Origin: Acidimicrobiales bacterium
GTDB lineage: Bacteria > Actinomycetota > Acidimicrobiia > Acidimicrobiales > JAKAVM01
DNA length: 5,128 bases
NCBI GenBank assembly: GCA_027451785.1
Contig: DAIDIS010000162.1
Location: forward strand, 1-5,128
Reading direction: 5' to 3'
A program made the translations under genes and the position numbers. The notes beneath the pieces are model-generated. The model did no database searches. It worked only from the letters and a program-made list of their open reading frames with translations, and was not told the DNA's origin. Positions 1 through 4,751 of the stretch are shown in pieces. Within the stretch, counting starts at the first letter, position 1, and every line of letters begins with the position of its first letter.

Positions 1-119
1 CAGTCATCGCCGGAGCGGAGGGCCGTGACTTCTTTGGCCAGGAGTTCCTGGGCTTGGGCAAGACGCTCCTCTCCTCGGTGGGAGCGGTTCTTGGTTTCGC
101 TTGGGACGTGGACGGACAT
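1..119 (-). CDS. N-terminus of a possible ArdC-like antirestriction / ssDNA-binding protein (partial)
   Basis: An open frame starts at ATG (119-117) and runs without a stop off the left edge, giving 39 codons. It has a consensus AAGGAGG Shine-Dalgarno site at 130-124, four bases before the ATG, which fixes the start. The visible protein has a polar, basic first 20 residues (MSVHVPSETKNRSHRGEERL), then a helical segment AQAQELLAKEVTALRSGDD whose next codon begins TG, so it could be Trp. From memory of the family, a helix of the type RLxxAxxxLxxxVxxLxSGxDW opens the N-terminal domain (DUF1738) of ArdC-like proteins. These are carried by plasmids and conjugative elements, bind ssDNA and protect incoming DNA from restriction. 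The metalloprotease-like C-terminal half would lie outside the window. That a real gene starts here is fairly secure; the family call rests on about 25 residues and is tentative. The upstream IS30 transposase is read in the same direction. Confidence 0.5.
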   Translation of the reverse strand, partial: MSVHVPSETKNRSHRGEERLAQAQELLAKEVTALRSGDD

Positions 120-124
120 GCGGC

Positions 125-168
125 CTCCTTGGTGGAGGCGGGTTCGCGATTAGGCCTCCATCAAGGAG
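125..168 (-). promoter_or_regulatory. Shine-Dalgarno-sequestering inverted repeat in the leader of the ArdC-like gene
   Basis: On the plus strand, 125-139 (ctccttggtggaggc) and 154-168 (gcctccatcaaggag) form a 15-bp inverted repeat with 14 matches and a 14-base loop (140-153). Read on the minus strand as RNA, the 3' arm contains most of the AAGGAGG ribosome binding site (130-124). A full-length hairpin would bury that site, with a single A-C mismatch in the stem. Each arm is also close to a dyad on its own: GCCTCC-ACCAA-GGAGGC at 139-123 and CTCC-TTGAT-GGAG at 168-156. An alternative reading is therefore a pair of DNA operator sites. The repeat is seen directly in the sequence; the regulatory role is inferred. 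Confidence 0.5.
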
Positions 169-201
169 CGGGACTCGTCACGCAAGGCAGAAAACCTGGA
201 A

Positions 202-231
202 TTTATAAACGGGTCTTCGCGGCTTGGCCAA
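202..231 (-). promoter_or_regulatory. Putative promoter for the ArdC-like gene
   Basis: On the minus strand there is TTGGCC (231-226), an 18-base spacer and TATAAA (207-202). This resembles sigma70-type -35 and -10 boxes, with only a moderate match at -35. Transcription would begin near 195, leaving a leader of about 75 bases that contains the whole 125-168 inverted repeat. No better candidate was found between here and the IS30 end at 283. Read-through from the IS30 transposase, transcribed in the same direction, could also reach the gene. Confidence 0.3.
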
Positions 232-250
232 ATGGAGCAACGTATGGGAA

Positions 251-268
251 GCGCCCATTTTAGGGCGC
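251..268. repeat. Short GC-rich inverted repeat between IS30 and the ArdC-like gene
   Basis: gcgccc (251-256) and gggcgc (263-268) form a perfect 6-bp inverted repeat around an AT-rich loop (atttta). It lies 15 bases outside the IS30 left end and upstream of the putative promoter of the ArdC-like gene. No T-run follows on either strand, so it is not a standard intrinsic terminator. It could be an operator, or chance. Confidence 0.3.
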
Positions 269-282
269 CAGTCAAATCGAGC

Positions 283-303
283 CTCGGCCAATTCAACCGG
301 TCA
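283..303 (+). repeat. IS30-family left terminal inverted repeat
   Basis: Compared with the reverse complement of 1382-1402, 17 of 21 positions match, including an uninterrupted 11-base core ggccaattcaa (286-296). It includes the transposase stop codon (TGA, minus strand 295-293). Similarity stops on moving outward from 283. Confidence 0.7.
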
Positions 304-1342
304 TCGCGACAGCACGATTGTAGACCTCGTCGGCGCTTGACCAGTTGAGGCTCTTGCGAGGAATGGTGTTGATGCGGTTTTCGATTTTTCGTAGGTCCTC
401 CGGTGTGAACACCGATAGATCGGTTCCCTTGCCGACGTAGCGACGGATGAGGCCGTTGCCGTTTTCGTTGGTAGGCCGTTGCCAAGGCGAATGCGGCTCT
501 GCGAAGAACACCTCGATCCCGAAGAGCTCTGCAAGATCTTGATGTCTTGCCATCTCCCGTCCCTGATCCCATGTGAGGGTGCGGCGTATTTGGGGTGGGA
601 TGCGCTCAATGATCTCGCCGAGAGCTGCCATGGTCTCGTCTGCTCCGTGGTCTTCTACAAAGTCGGCCAGCCACAGCTTGCGGCTCATGCGGTCGAAGAC
701 GGTGATAATTGCAGACCGGTTGTACGCGCCGGTGATGAGGTCGCCTTCCAAGTACCCGGGCTGGGTCCGCTGAAGTGCGATGTCCGGCCTTGAGGTGATC
801 AGAGTGAAGGTGCCTAATGGGCTGAGCTTTTCTTGAGTACCACCGGCTCTCCTGTGTTTCCGGCACCTGCGTTGCCGGTGCAGCCCCAAATGGAGGCCCT
901 TGGGGAGGCCACGTTTCCCATGGGCATATATCGCCCGGTAGATGGACTCGTGGGATATCTTCGCCTCCAGCCCGTAGACTCCTCGGGTCAGCTCGATTGA
1001 AATCGTCATCGGGGAGTCCTTGGCCTTCAATCGCTCCTCCACGTGAGCTGCAAGCTTGCGGTCGGCTTTGAGCCTCGGTTCCTTCGGACGCCTCCGTTTG
1101 GCGGTAGCCCGAACCTCGGCCTTCGTAGCCGAATAGCTTGGACGTCCGCCGTTGCGTCTGATCTCAGAATTGACGGTGGTGCGGTGCCTCCCTATGCGAT
1201 CGGCTATCTCCTGGTCCGTCTCGTGAAGTTCAATTCCCACCCGGATCTCCTCGCGTTCGTGCAAGGACAGTGGACTTACTGGCATGCTGTCTATCTCCAT
1301 CGGTCTGTGTTGAGTCTTGACAGCGAGCATTCTGCTCGCCAT
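293..1342 (-). CDS. IS30-family transposase
   Basis: A 349-residue DDE transposase that would cut and join the ends of its own element. Residues about 25-65 form the N-terminal helix-turn-helix typical of the family (LSLHEREEI, then DQEIADRIGRHRTTVNSEI). A KSPMTIS-like linker variant (KDSPMTISIEL, 108-118) and SHESIYRAIY (130-139) follow. The catalytic core is intact: D201 in YLEGDLITG, D259 in TWDQGREMA and E293 in SPWQRPTNENGNGLIRRY, with 33 residues between the second D and the E. The family's usual W before EGD is L here, and the usual G in QRGTNEN is P. The first ATG (1342) has only a weak GAGCGAG ahead of it. Met20 (ATG at 1285) follows GGAG by nine bases and sits just before the conserved region, so it may be the true start. 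A 7-bp hairpin lies between the two candidates. Confidence 0.9.
   Translation of the reverse strand: MASRMLAVKTQHRPMEIDSMPVSPLSLHEREEIRVGIELHETDQEIADRIGRHRTTVNSEIRRNGGRPSYSATKAEVRATAKRRRPKEPRLKADRKLAAHVEERLKAKDSPMTISIELTRGVYGLEAKISHESIYRAIYAHGKRGLPKGLHLGLHRQRRCRKHRRAGGTQEKLSPLGTFTLITSRPDIALQRTQPGYLEGDLITGAYNRSAIITVFDRMSRKLWLADFVEDHGADETMAALGEIIERIPPQIRRTLTWDQGREMARHQDLAELFGIEVFFAEPHSPWQRPTNENGNGLIRRYVGKGTDLSVFTPEDLRKIENRINTIPRKSLNWSSADEVYNRAVAMTG
1323..1339 (-). promoter_or_regulatory. Hairpin at the 5' end of the IS30 transposase frame
   Basis: gcgagca (1323-1329) and tgctcgc (1333-1339) are perfect 7-base complements separated by three bases. In the transposase mRNA this is a stable stem with a GAA loop, covering codons 2-7 of the longest frame, including the ATG of Met5. 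If translation starts at Met20 (1285), the stem lies in the untranslated leader. Several IS families limit expression from outside transcripts by folding the start region; whether that happens here is inference. Confidence 0.4.
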
Positions 1343-1381
1343 CTCGCTCAGACCGGTGGACCTAAGGCTCAGGTGTAGACG

Positions 1382-1402
1382 TCACCACTTGAATTGGCCC
1401 AG
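1382..1402 (-). repeat. IS30-family right terminal inverted repeat
   Basis: Partner of 283-303, with the shared core ttgaattggcc at 1389-1399. It lies 39 bases upstream of the longest transposase start and about 96 bases upstream of the Met20 alternative, so the transposase promoter must lie in or next to it. I could not pick out a clear -35/-10 pair. Confidence 0.7.
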
Positions 1403-1504
1403 CTATTAAGAGCTAGGCGGATGGCATTGGCGCCAACCCGAGGTAATTGGGGCACGGCCCTCCTAGACGAACTCGCTGGATTGCGAAGAATCGCATTTAT
1501 ACGC

Positions 1505-1518
1505 CCGGATTGATCCGG
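1505..1518 (+). promoter_or_regulatory. Palindrome just upstream of the exported-protein gene
   Basis: ccggat (1505-1510) and atccgg (1513-1518) form a perfect 6-bp dyad around two bases, ending two bases before the TTG start at 1521. A TTTATA / TATACG -10-like stretch lies at 1496-1503, with no convincing -35, so the dyad would fall near the transcription start. It could be an operator or a short hairpin at the ribosome entry site. A second small stem, tgcga-agaa-tcgca, sits at 1482-1495. The rest of 1403-1520 shows nothing recognisable. Confidence 0.3.
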
Positions 1519-1520
1519 AC

Positions 1521-2198
1521 TTGATAACAAATGAGATCGAAGTGGAATCGCGACACCGAATTCGTTCATTGGCGGAACGTAGCGCCACTTTCATCATGCT
1601 TTCCGCTTTTGTGATGACGACCAGCATCGGCATTCGAGCTGGACAGGCATCCGCAACTCCTTCCGGCAGCATTCAAAACTTGAGACTCCAGATCGTCACG
1701 CCCACCGGTCAGCCTCCACAAGCTGGAGGCGTCGGTCAAGAGTACGACTTCTTTTTCAGCACTTCTCGTACCGGAGCACTGGTCGGCGGCAGCGGAACCA
1801 TCACGATCACTACCGCGCCCGGTACCGACCTTGGGAGCAACAACTGCTATAGCAACGCGCTCAAGCAAATCGATCCTCCATGCATTGAAGATTTGTCCAC
1901 TTCCCCGCCGACGAGGGCGCCTTTGCCTTGCCCAAGCGGAAATACGATGACCTTCACAGTTCCATTTTCAATTGCATCGGGAGATTCGATCCAGATCACC
2001 GACCTGACCGTCACCAACCCATCCAGCGCAGGATCCTATTCGGTCACCGTTTCGACTTCCGCTGATCTCCCTTCATCGACGAGTTACAAGATCGCGCTAC
2101 CCGGCAGCTCGCAGACGGGCATCACTGTGCAGGCCGTCGGTTTCGTAAACATCATCTGGCACTGCTTCATATTGCGGCAAGTTCAAGCCTGCCCTTAG
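1521..2198 (+). CDS. Exported Ser/Thr-rich protein with one beta-sandwich-like module
   Basis: A 225-codon frame from TTG (1521); GTG at 1542 (codon 8) and ATG at 1596 are in-frame alternatives. None has a strong Shine-Dalgarno site. GTG1542 gives the neatest signal peptide: basic residues (RHRIRSLAER), a hydrophobic stretch at about 23-38 and probable cleavage after ASA (43-45). Residues 50-195 are rich in Ser, Thr, Gly and Pro, with alternating beta-type strands. The layout (VGQEYDFFFSTS, GSGTITITTAPGT, MTFTVPFSIASGDSI, LTVTNPSSAGSYSVTVSTS) resembles a module repeated many times in large bacterial surface proteins; only one unit is present. Cys109, 121, 137, 214 and 224 could form disulfides outside the cell. 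The final 20 residues (from GFVNIIWHCFIL) are hydrophobic and unlike the rest, suggesting truncation or a frameshift. No enzymatic motif is seen and the function is unknown. Confidence 0.65.
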   Translation: MITNEIEVESRHRIRSLAERSATFIMLSAFVMTTSIGIRAGQASATPSGSIQNLRLQIVTPTGQPPQAGGVGQEYDFFFSTSRTGALVGGSGTITITTAPGTDLGSNNCYSNALKQIDPPCIEDLSTSPPTRAPLPCPSGNTMTFTVPFSIASGDSIQITDLTVTNPSSAGSYSVTVSTSADLPSSTSYKIALPGSSQTGITVQAVGFVNIIWHCFILRQVQACP

Positions 2199-2282
2199 CG
2201 CGGCCTGGGCGACATAGGGAAGGAGCAGTGGCGTCCGTGTCGTACTTCCCTCGACGATTAGATGACTAATGTCGGAAATAAG

Positions 2283-2312
2283 GTTCCATTTTGTTGGACC
2301 TTCGAAAATCAG
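2283..2312 (-). other. Possible terminal end of the ISL3-family remnant
   Basis: Immediately past the ISL3-type transposase stop (TGA, 2311-2309) the sequence contains ggttcca (2283-2289) and an imperfect opposite copy, ttggacc (2294-2300). Its position, a few tens of bases after the transposase C-terminus, is where the ISL3 terminal inverted repeat would be expected. The matching opposite end is missing because the element is truncated, so this cannot be confirmed internally. The stretch 2199-2282 holds no recognisable gene. Confidence 0.25.
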
Positions 2313-2674
2313 CGGGGTCTGACGGTCGGAAGTAGATCCCAGTTGGGTTTTCCCGCATAGAGCAGGACCCGGTAGTTGGCGAAGTTTCGGAAGCCGAAGC
2401 CGATTCTCTTGATGCGCTTGATGACGTTGCTCGTTGATTCTGTTGGGCCGTTGGCGACTCGGGCCTCATGCCAGGCCACGAACTGGTCTATCCACTTTCC
2501 GATGGTGCGACCTAGCGTTCGAACTTCGACGGAACACGAGTCGTCGCGAAGGTCTGTGGCCAGTTCGCTCACGAACTGTTGGGCTGTATCTGCGTCTTCA
2601 ATGTCGTATATAAATCGGACAACCTCCTTGGCATGCCAGACAGAGCCTGTCAAAGTTAAGGAGTCGCCGGACAA
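2309..2674 (-). pseudogene. ISL3-family transposase, C-terminal remnant
   Basis: A 121-codon frame that can start at a TTG (2674), but the recognisable part begins at WHAKEVVRFIYD (residue 13). The sequence matches the C-terminal end of ISL3-family transposases: VRTLGRTIGKWIDQF, then NGPTESTSNVIKRIKRI, with E79 as the likely third catalytic residue of the DDE triad. GFGFRNFANYR and LLYAGKPNWDLLPTV follow. The original stop appears intact. The N-terminal zinc-finger and helix-turn-helix region and the two catalytic aspartates are absent; a full protein would exceed 400 residues. NYRVLLYAG seems to lack two residues found in relatives (NYR-x-R-VLLYAG), a further sign of decay. Upstream it abuts the ISAzo13 remnant in another frame. 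Not expected to be functional. Confidence 0.8.
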
Positions 2675-3071
2675 GCTCTGCCGAGACCTTGTATCCCTTG
2701 CCTTGGAGGTCTCGGGCCAACTCGTAGGTGGATTTCAGCGTCCACCTAGGAGCCGAAATAGGCGTGCCACGGGTGGAGGGGTGAACCAGCTCGTCCAATG
2801 CTTCCAGGAGGCCTGGCTGCTTTTCGATTGCAGGCCTGTCCCCTCCACCGACGGGACGGAGGCGCTCAGTGGGCTCAATCCCCGAGACAACTTCGCTCTC
2901 CGCCTTTATTGCCGTGTTGCGGCTCATCTCCGAAGCCTGAGCCACAGCAGTATTGCCGCCGCGACCCAACGCCTTAGACTTGGCACCTGCTACAACCCGC
3001 CTCTGGACCTCGTTGAGGTGAAGCATTACCGTCTCGAAGAACTCGCTCAGCTCCGGCCTGGAGGCTTCCAC
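2598..3071 (-). pseudogene. ISAzo13-family transposase, N-terminal remnant
   Basis: A 157-codon frame from GTG (3071). Residues 19-56 (LNEVQRRVVAGAKSKALGRG, then a helix-turn-helix including SRNTA) match the N-terminus of ISAzo13-family transposases. So do the linker with VGGGDRP (74-80), PGLLEALDELVHPSTRG (86-102), the hallmark PRWTLKSTYELARDLQGKG (108-126) and KVSAELVRRLL (128-138). Family similarity then stops, at about 2658. The last 19 residues are read through ISL3-derived DNA in a different frame and are not native. The family normally runs to about 400 residues with its catalytic domain in the missing part, so only about a third remains. No good Shine-Dalgarno site precedes the GTG. 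I did not identify a terminal repeat in the 40 bases before vapC. Confidence 0.75.
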
Positions 3072-3112
3072 GCCTAAAACACTGCACTGCGCGCTCTAAC
3101 CTATGGTGGACC

Positions 3113-3508
3113 CTAAACGGTTACTACGGTTACTAGGTCTTCAAGGCCCGCGAAATCGCCCGGGTTGCGAGTATAGAGGGCCATGCCATTTGCATATGCT
3201 GTAGCAGCAATCATGAGGTCAGCTACGCGGCTGCGATGGTTCCGCCCCAACTTGTTGACAGCACCAACAATGAGTCCGTAACTGCGAGCAGCCGCTACGT
3301 CGAAGGGGATTGGCTCAAAACTTGCCTCTACTTGTTGTAGGCGAATTTGGCGACGAAGCCCCTCAAGTACGTCGGCAGACAAGCTGGGTCCCGCAGAAAG
3401 CTCGGCGAAAGTGATCGCCGATATTGCGGACTCGTCAGGCAACGCGTCGACAACGCTGGGATCATCCCAGTCGATTATTACAGAAGTATCCAAGAGCCCG
3501 ACCGACAT
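3113..3508 (-). CDS. vapC: PIN-domain toxin of a VapBC-type toxin-antitoxin pair
   Basis: A 131-residue protein, the usual length for VapC. PIN-domain toxins are Mg-dependent ribonucleases that cut specific RNAs, often tRNA or rRNA, and so halt growth when freed from their antitoxin. The acidic pocket is present: D7 in LLDTSVII, E36 in SAITFAELSAG and D97 in RVADLMIAATA. N115 and D118 in YTRNPGDFAGL occupy the fourth position region. The R-x-R-x-x-DLMIAATA pattern is typical of actinobacterial members. The ATG at 3508 follows directly on the antitoxin TAG stop (3511-3509), with no base between, so it is probably translated by coupling; its own ribosome binding site is poor. All catalytic positions look intact, so an active toxin is expected. 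The RNA target cannot be read from sequence. Confidence 0.9.
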   Translation of the reverse strand: MSVGLLDTSVIIDWDDPSVVDALPDESAISAITFAELSAGPSLSADVLEGLRRQIRLQQVEASFEPIPFDVAAARSYGLIVGAVNKLGRNHRSRVADLMIAATAYANGMALYTRNPGDFAGLEDLVTVVTV

Positions 3509-3757
3509 CTAAAGGGCCTGATCTACAACCCTGTCGAGGTCAGCTCGAAACTTGTCTGCGGAGATATGAGGGGCCTCCGCGGCGATTGCTTTCAGCTCGG
3601 CCTTGGGAATGAGGCTTCTGCGAATCTTCGTGATGGGACGAAGTTCGGCGACTGGTACCCCGTGACGGGTTACTACGAAGGTCTCCCCCGAAGCCACGGC
3701 ATCGATAACTTTGGAATTGGCATTGCGAAGTTCGCGTTGTGCAATGGTCTTTGTCAC
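3509..3757 (-). CDS. vapB: Phd/YefM-type antitoxin, partner of the PIN toxin
   Basis: An 82-residue protein. The N-terminal part (TIAQRELRNANSKVIDAVAS, then GETFVVTRHGVPVAELRPI, to about residue 42) is the DNA-binding Phd/YefM fold. The charged C-terminal tail (ISADKFRADLDRVVDQAL) is the kind of segment that wraps the toxin and blocks its active site. Antitoxins of this type neutralise the PIN ribonuclease and, alone or with the toxin, repress their own promoter. The start is GTG (3757) with no Shine-Dalgarno site. A -10-like TACACT ends seven bases upstream, so the mRNA probably begins at or beside the start codon (leaderless). The stop directly abuts the toxin ATG, which gives the standard antitoxin-first order. 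Confidence 0.9.
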   Translation of the reverse strand: MTKTIAQRELRNANSKVIDAVASGETFVVTRHGVPVAELRPITKIRRSLIPKAELKAIAAEAPHISADKFRADLDRVVDQAL

Positions 3758-3760
3758 ACG

Positions 3761-3789
3761 CTAAGTGTAGCACGATGGGCTACACTTAG
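3761..3789 (-). promoter_or_regulatory. vapBC promoter with autoregulatory operator palindrome
   Basis: ctaagtgtag (3761-3770) and ctacacttag (3780-3789) are a perfect 10-bp inverted repeat with a 9-base spacer. The half nearest the gene contains the -10 box TACACT (minus strand 3769-3764), seven bases before the GTG. A bound antitoxin dimer or toxin-antitoxin complex would block RNA polymerase directly. The GTGTAG/CTACAC cores resemble the TGTAC-type sites known for Phd/YefM repressors. No consensus -35 is visible 16-18 bases upstream. By symmetry there is also a TACACT on the plus strand (3781-3786), but no gene follows it. Confidence 0.7.
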
Positions 3790-3892
3790 CTACGAATCGC
3801 CTTTCCACAGATCGAAGCGAATACAGGCCGATCGTTTGGAATACTGCCATCCTTTCCGACTTCCTAGAACATTGGTCTGTTGATCTGCCTGC

Positions 3893-3904
3893 CGGCCTAG
3901 GCCG
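3893..3904. repeat. 12-bp perfect palindrome downstream of the VOC-family gene
   Basis: cggcctaggccg is a perfect palindrome with no loop, about 90 bases past the stop of the VOC-family gene. It sits in a stretch (3790-3995) with no convincing gene on either strand. There is no T-run after it, so it is not a clear terminator. It may be a binding site or chance. Nothing else is recognised in this intergenic region. Confidence 0.25.
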
Positions 3905-3995
3905 CCTCTGATTATTCGAAGGTGCAGCAACTGCGGTAGGCCAATATGCGTCCCCACGCCCGATTGCGGTTATTTTCGGATCAGCAGATTCCCGG

Positions 3996-4430
3996 CTACG
4001 ACTTTTGCTCCTGGCAATTGAACATCCAGCGGATTCCGTATTTATCCTCGGTGCATCCCCAATATCCCCAGGGCATGTCCTGCATTCCCGTTGAATCGCT
4101 TCCTCCGGCACTTAGCTCTGCGTAGAAGCGATCTGCTTCGGCCCGCGTGTCAAAGTCCATATTGATGGTGACGTTGTTTCCCTTTCTTAGCTGGTGGCCC
4201 ATGGACTCCAGCATGTCGGACCCCATAAGAACATGGCCACCAAGGATCGGGAGAACGGCGTGAGCAACGAGGCCCTTTTCGGAGTCGGTAAGGTCTGGCC
4301 CGCCATGAGCCGACATTTCACTCATCCGCACAATCTGCAATTCGTTATCTGAACCGAATAGCTTGCCATAGAAGGTGAATGCCTCCTCGGCATCTCCCAT
4401 GAAGTTCAAATATGTGCTGACGCCACCCAC
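3996..4430 (-). CDS. PhnB-like protein, VOC superfamily (glyoxalase/bleomycin-resistance fold)
   Basis: A complete 144-residue protein of normal length for the family. The N-terminal YLNFMGDAEEAFTFYGKLFG (7-26) and the C-terminal PWGYWGCTEDKYGIRWMFNC (120-139) are the hallmarks of PhnB-like proteins, annotated in Pfam as 3-demethylubiquinone-9 3-methyltransferase-like. Between them, AHAVLPILGGHVLMGSDM and NVTINMDFDTRAEADRFYAEL form the second beta-alpha-beta-beta-beta unit. These soluble proteins are found widely, but their substrate is rarely known; the methyltransferase label is historical and the name does not imply phosphonate use. The GTG start at 4430 is fixed by an AAGGAGG site five bases upstream (4442-4436). 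The gene stands alone on the minus strand, about 200 bases before vapB. It looks intact among transposon remnants and is probably chromosomal or cargo. Confidence 0.9.
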   Translation of the reverse strand: MGGVSTYLNFMGDAEEAFTFYGKLFGSDNELQIVRMSEMSAHGGPDLTDSEKGLVAHAVLPILGGHVLMGSDMLESMGHQLRKGNNVTINMDFDTRAEADRFYAELSAGGSDSTGMQDMPWGYWGCTEDKYGIRWMFNCQEQKS

Positions 4431-4435
4431 GGAGG

Positions 4436-4442
4436 CCTCCTT
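4436..4442 (-). promoter_or_regulatory. Strong ribosome binding site of the VOC-family gene
   Basis: AAGGAGG on the minus strand with five bases before GTG 4430. It chooses GTG over any later ATG as the start. Confidence 0.75.
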
Positions 4443-4751
4443 GAATTCAGTAGCTGATATCTCGCTAAATTAGCCCGCCCGAACTGGAATCTCCGACGCA
4501 TCTGGGATTTCCTTTTGAATGTCAGGTCAGCGTGGGTCTGGATTTAACTTTTGCTTGAGCCGGAGCGAGCTTCCCTATGAAAAGTGGACAGACTATTAGG
4601 TGGCCTCGGCTACCCATCTGACGGTGTCGATTACCCCAAGGGCGGCCTCCACGTTGTACTCGGCCTCCAACTTCCTGCTCGTCGGCGACACGCGTTTAAC
4701 TTTTCGTGAGATTCGACTTTCTGAGTAGTTGTCCGTGAATCGTGGGGAGGC
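4443..4751. other. Intergenic stretch with short direct repeat, no clear gene
   Basis: About 310 bases between the VOC-family gene and the IS1380 remnant. A 10-bp direct repeat tttaactttt occurs at 4543-4552 and 4695-4704. On the minus strand, an open stretch from after the TGA at 4752 to a TAA at 4598-4596 encodes about 50 residues ending LGVIDTVRWVAEAT. It has no good start or ribosome binding site, and I do not recognise it; it could be a remnant of another inserted element. The promoter of the VOC-family gene should lie at the left end, but no clear -35/-10 pair was found. Confidence 0.35.

Larger units (their letters stand above)
283..1402 (-). mobile_element. Apparently complete IS30-family insertion sequence
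   Basis: About 1.12 kb, bounded by imperfect terminal inverted repeats at 283-303 and 1382-1402 and holding a single transposase gene on the minus strand that fills most of its length. Size, one-gene layout and DDE transposase type all fit the IS30 family, which usually measures 1.0-1.25 kb. The left repeat overlaps the last codons and stop of the transposase. IS30 elements normally create a target duplication of only 2-3 bases; no clear one is visible here, so the exact outer bases may be off by one or two. This is the only mobile element in the window that looks whole. Confidence 0.8.

Noticed and set aside
54..263. 69-codon plus-strand open frame
   Set aside because: No recognisable protein features. 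It is antisense to the ArdC-like start and its leader, which has a clear ribosome binding site on the other strand.
251..268. Intrinsic terminator for the IS30 transposase
   Set aside because: The 6-bp stem is not followed by a T-run on the minus strand, and it lies outside the element's proposed end. Listed only as a repeat.
1043..1378. 111-codon plus-strand open frame
   Set aside because: Lies wholly antisense to the conserved IS30 transposase N-terminus, so it is a shadow frame.
2257..2270. attag-atga-ctaat small inverted repeat
   Set aside because: Only five base pairs, AT-rich and with no T-run; not distinguishable from chance.
2376..3077. 233-codon plus-strand open frame spanning both transposase remnants
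   Set aside because: It is antisense to sequences that match ISL3 and ISAzo13 transposases in their own frames, and its translation resembles nothing known.
3347..3883. 178-codon plus-strand open frame across vapBC
   Set aside because: Antisense to two well-supported genes and crosses their operator.
3761..4111. 116-codon minus-strand open frame between the VOC-family gene and vapB
   Set aside because: Overlaps the end of the VOC gene in another frame, has a shadow-like composition rich in Arg, Ser and Pro, and has no family features.
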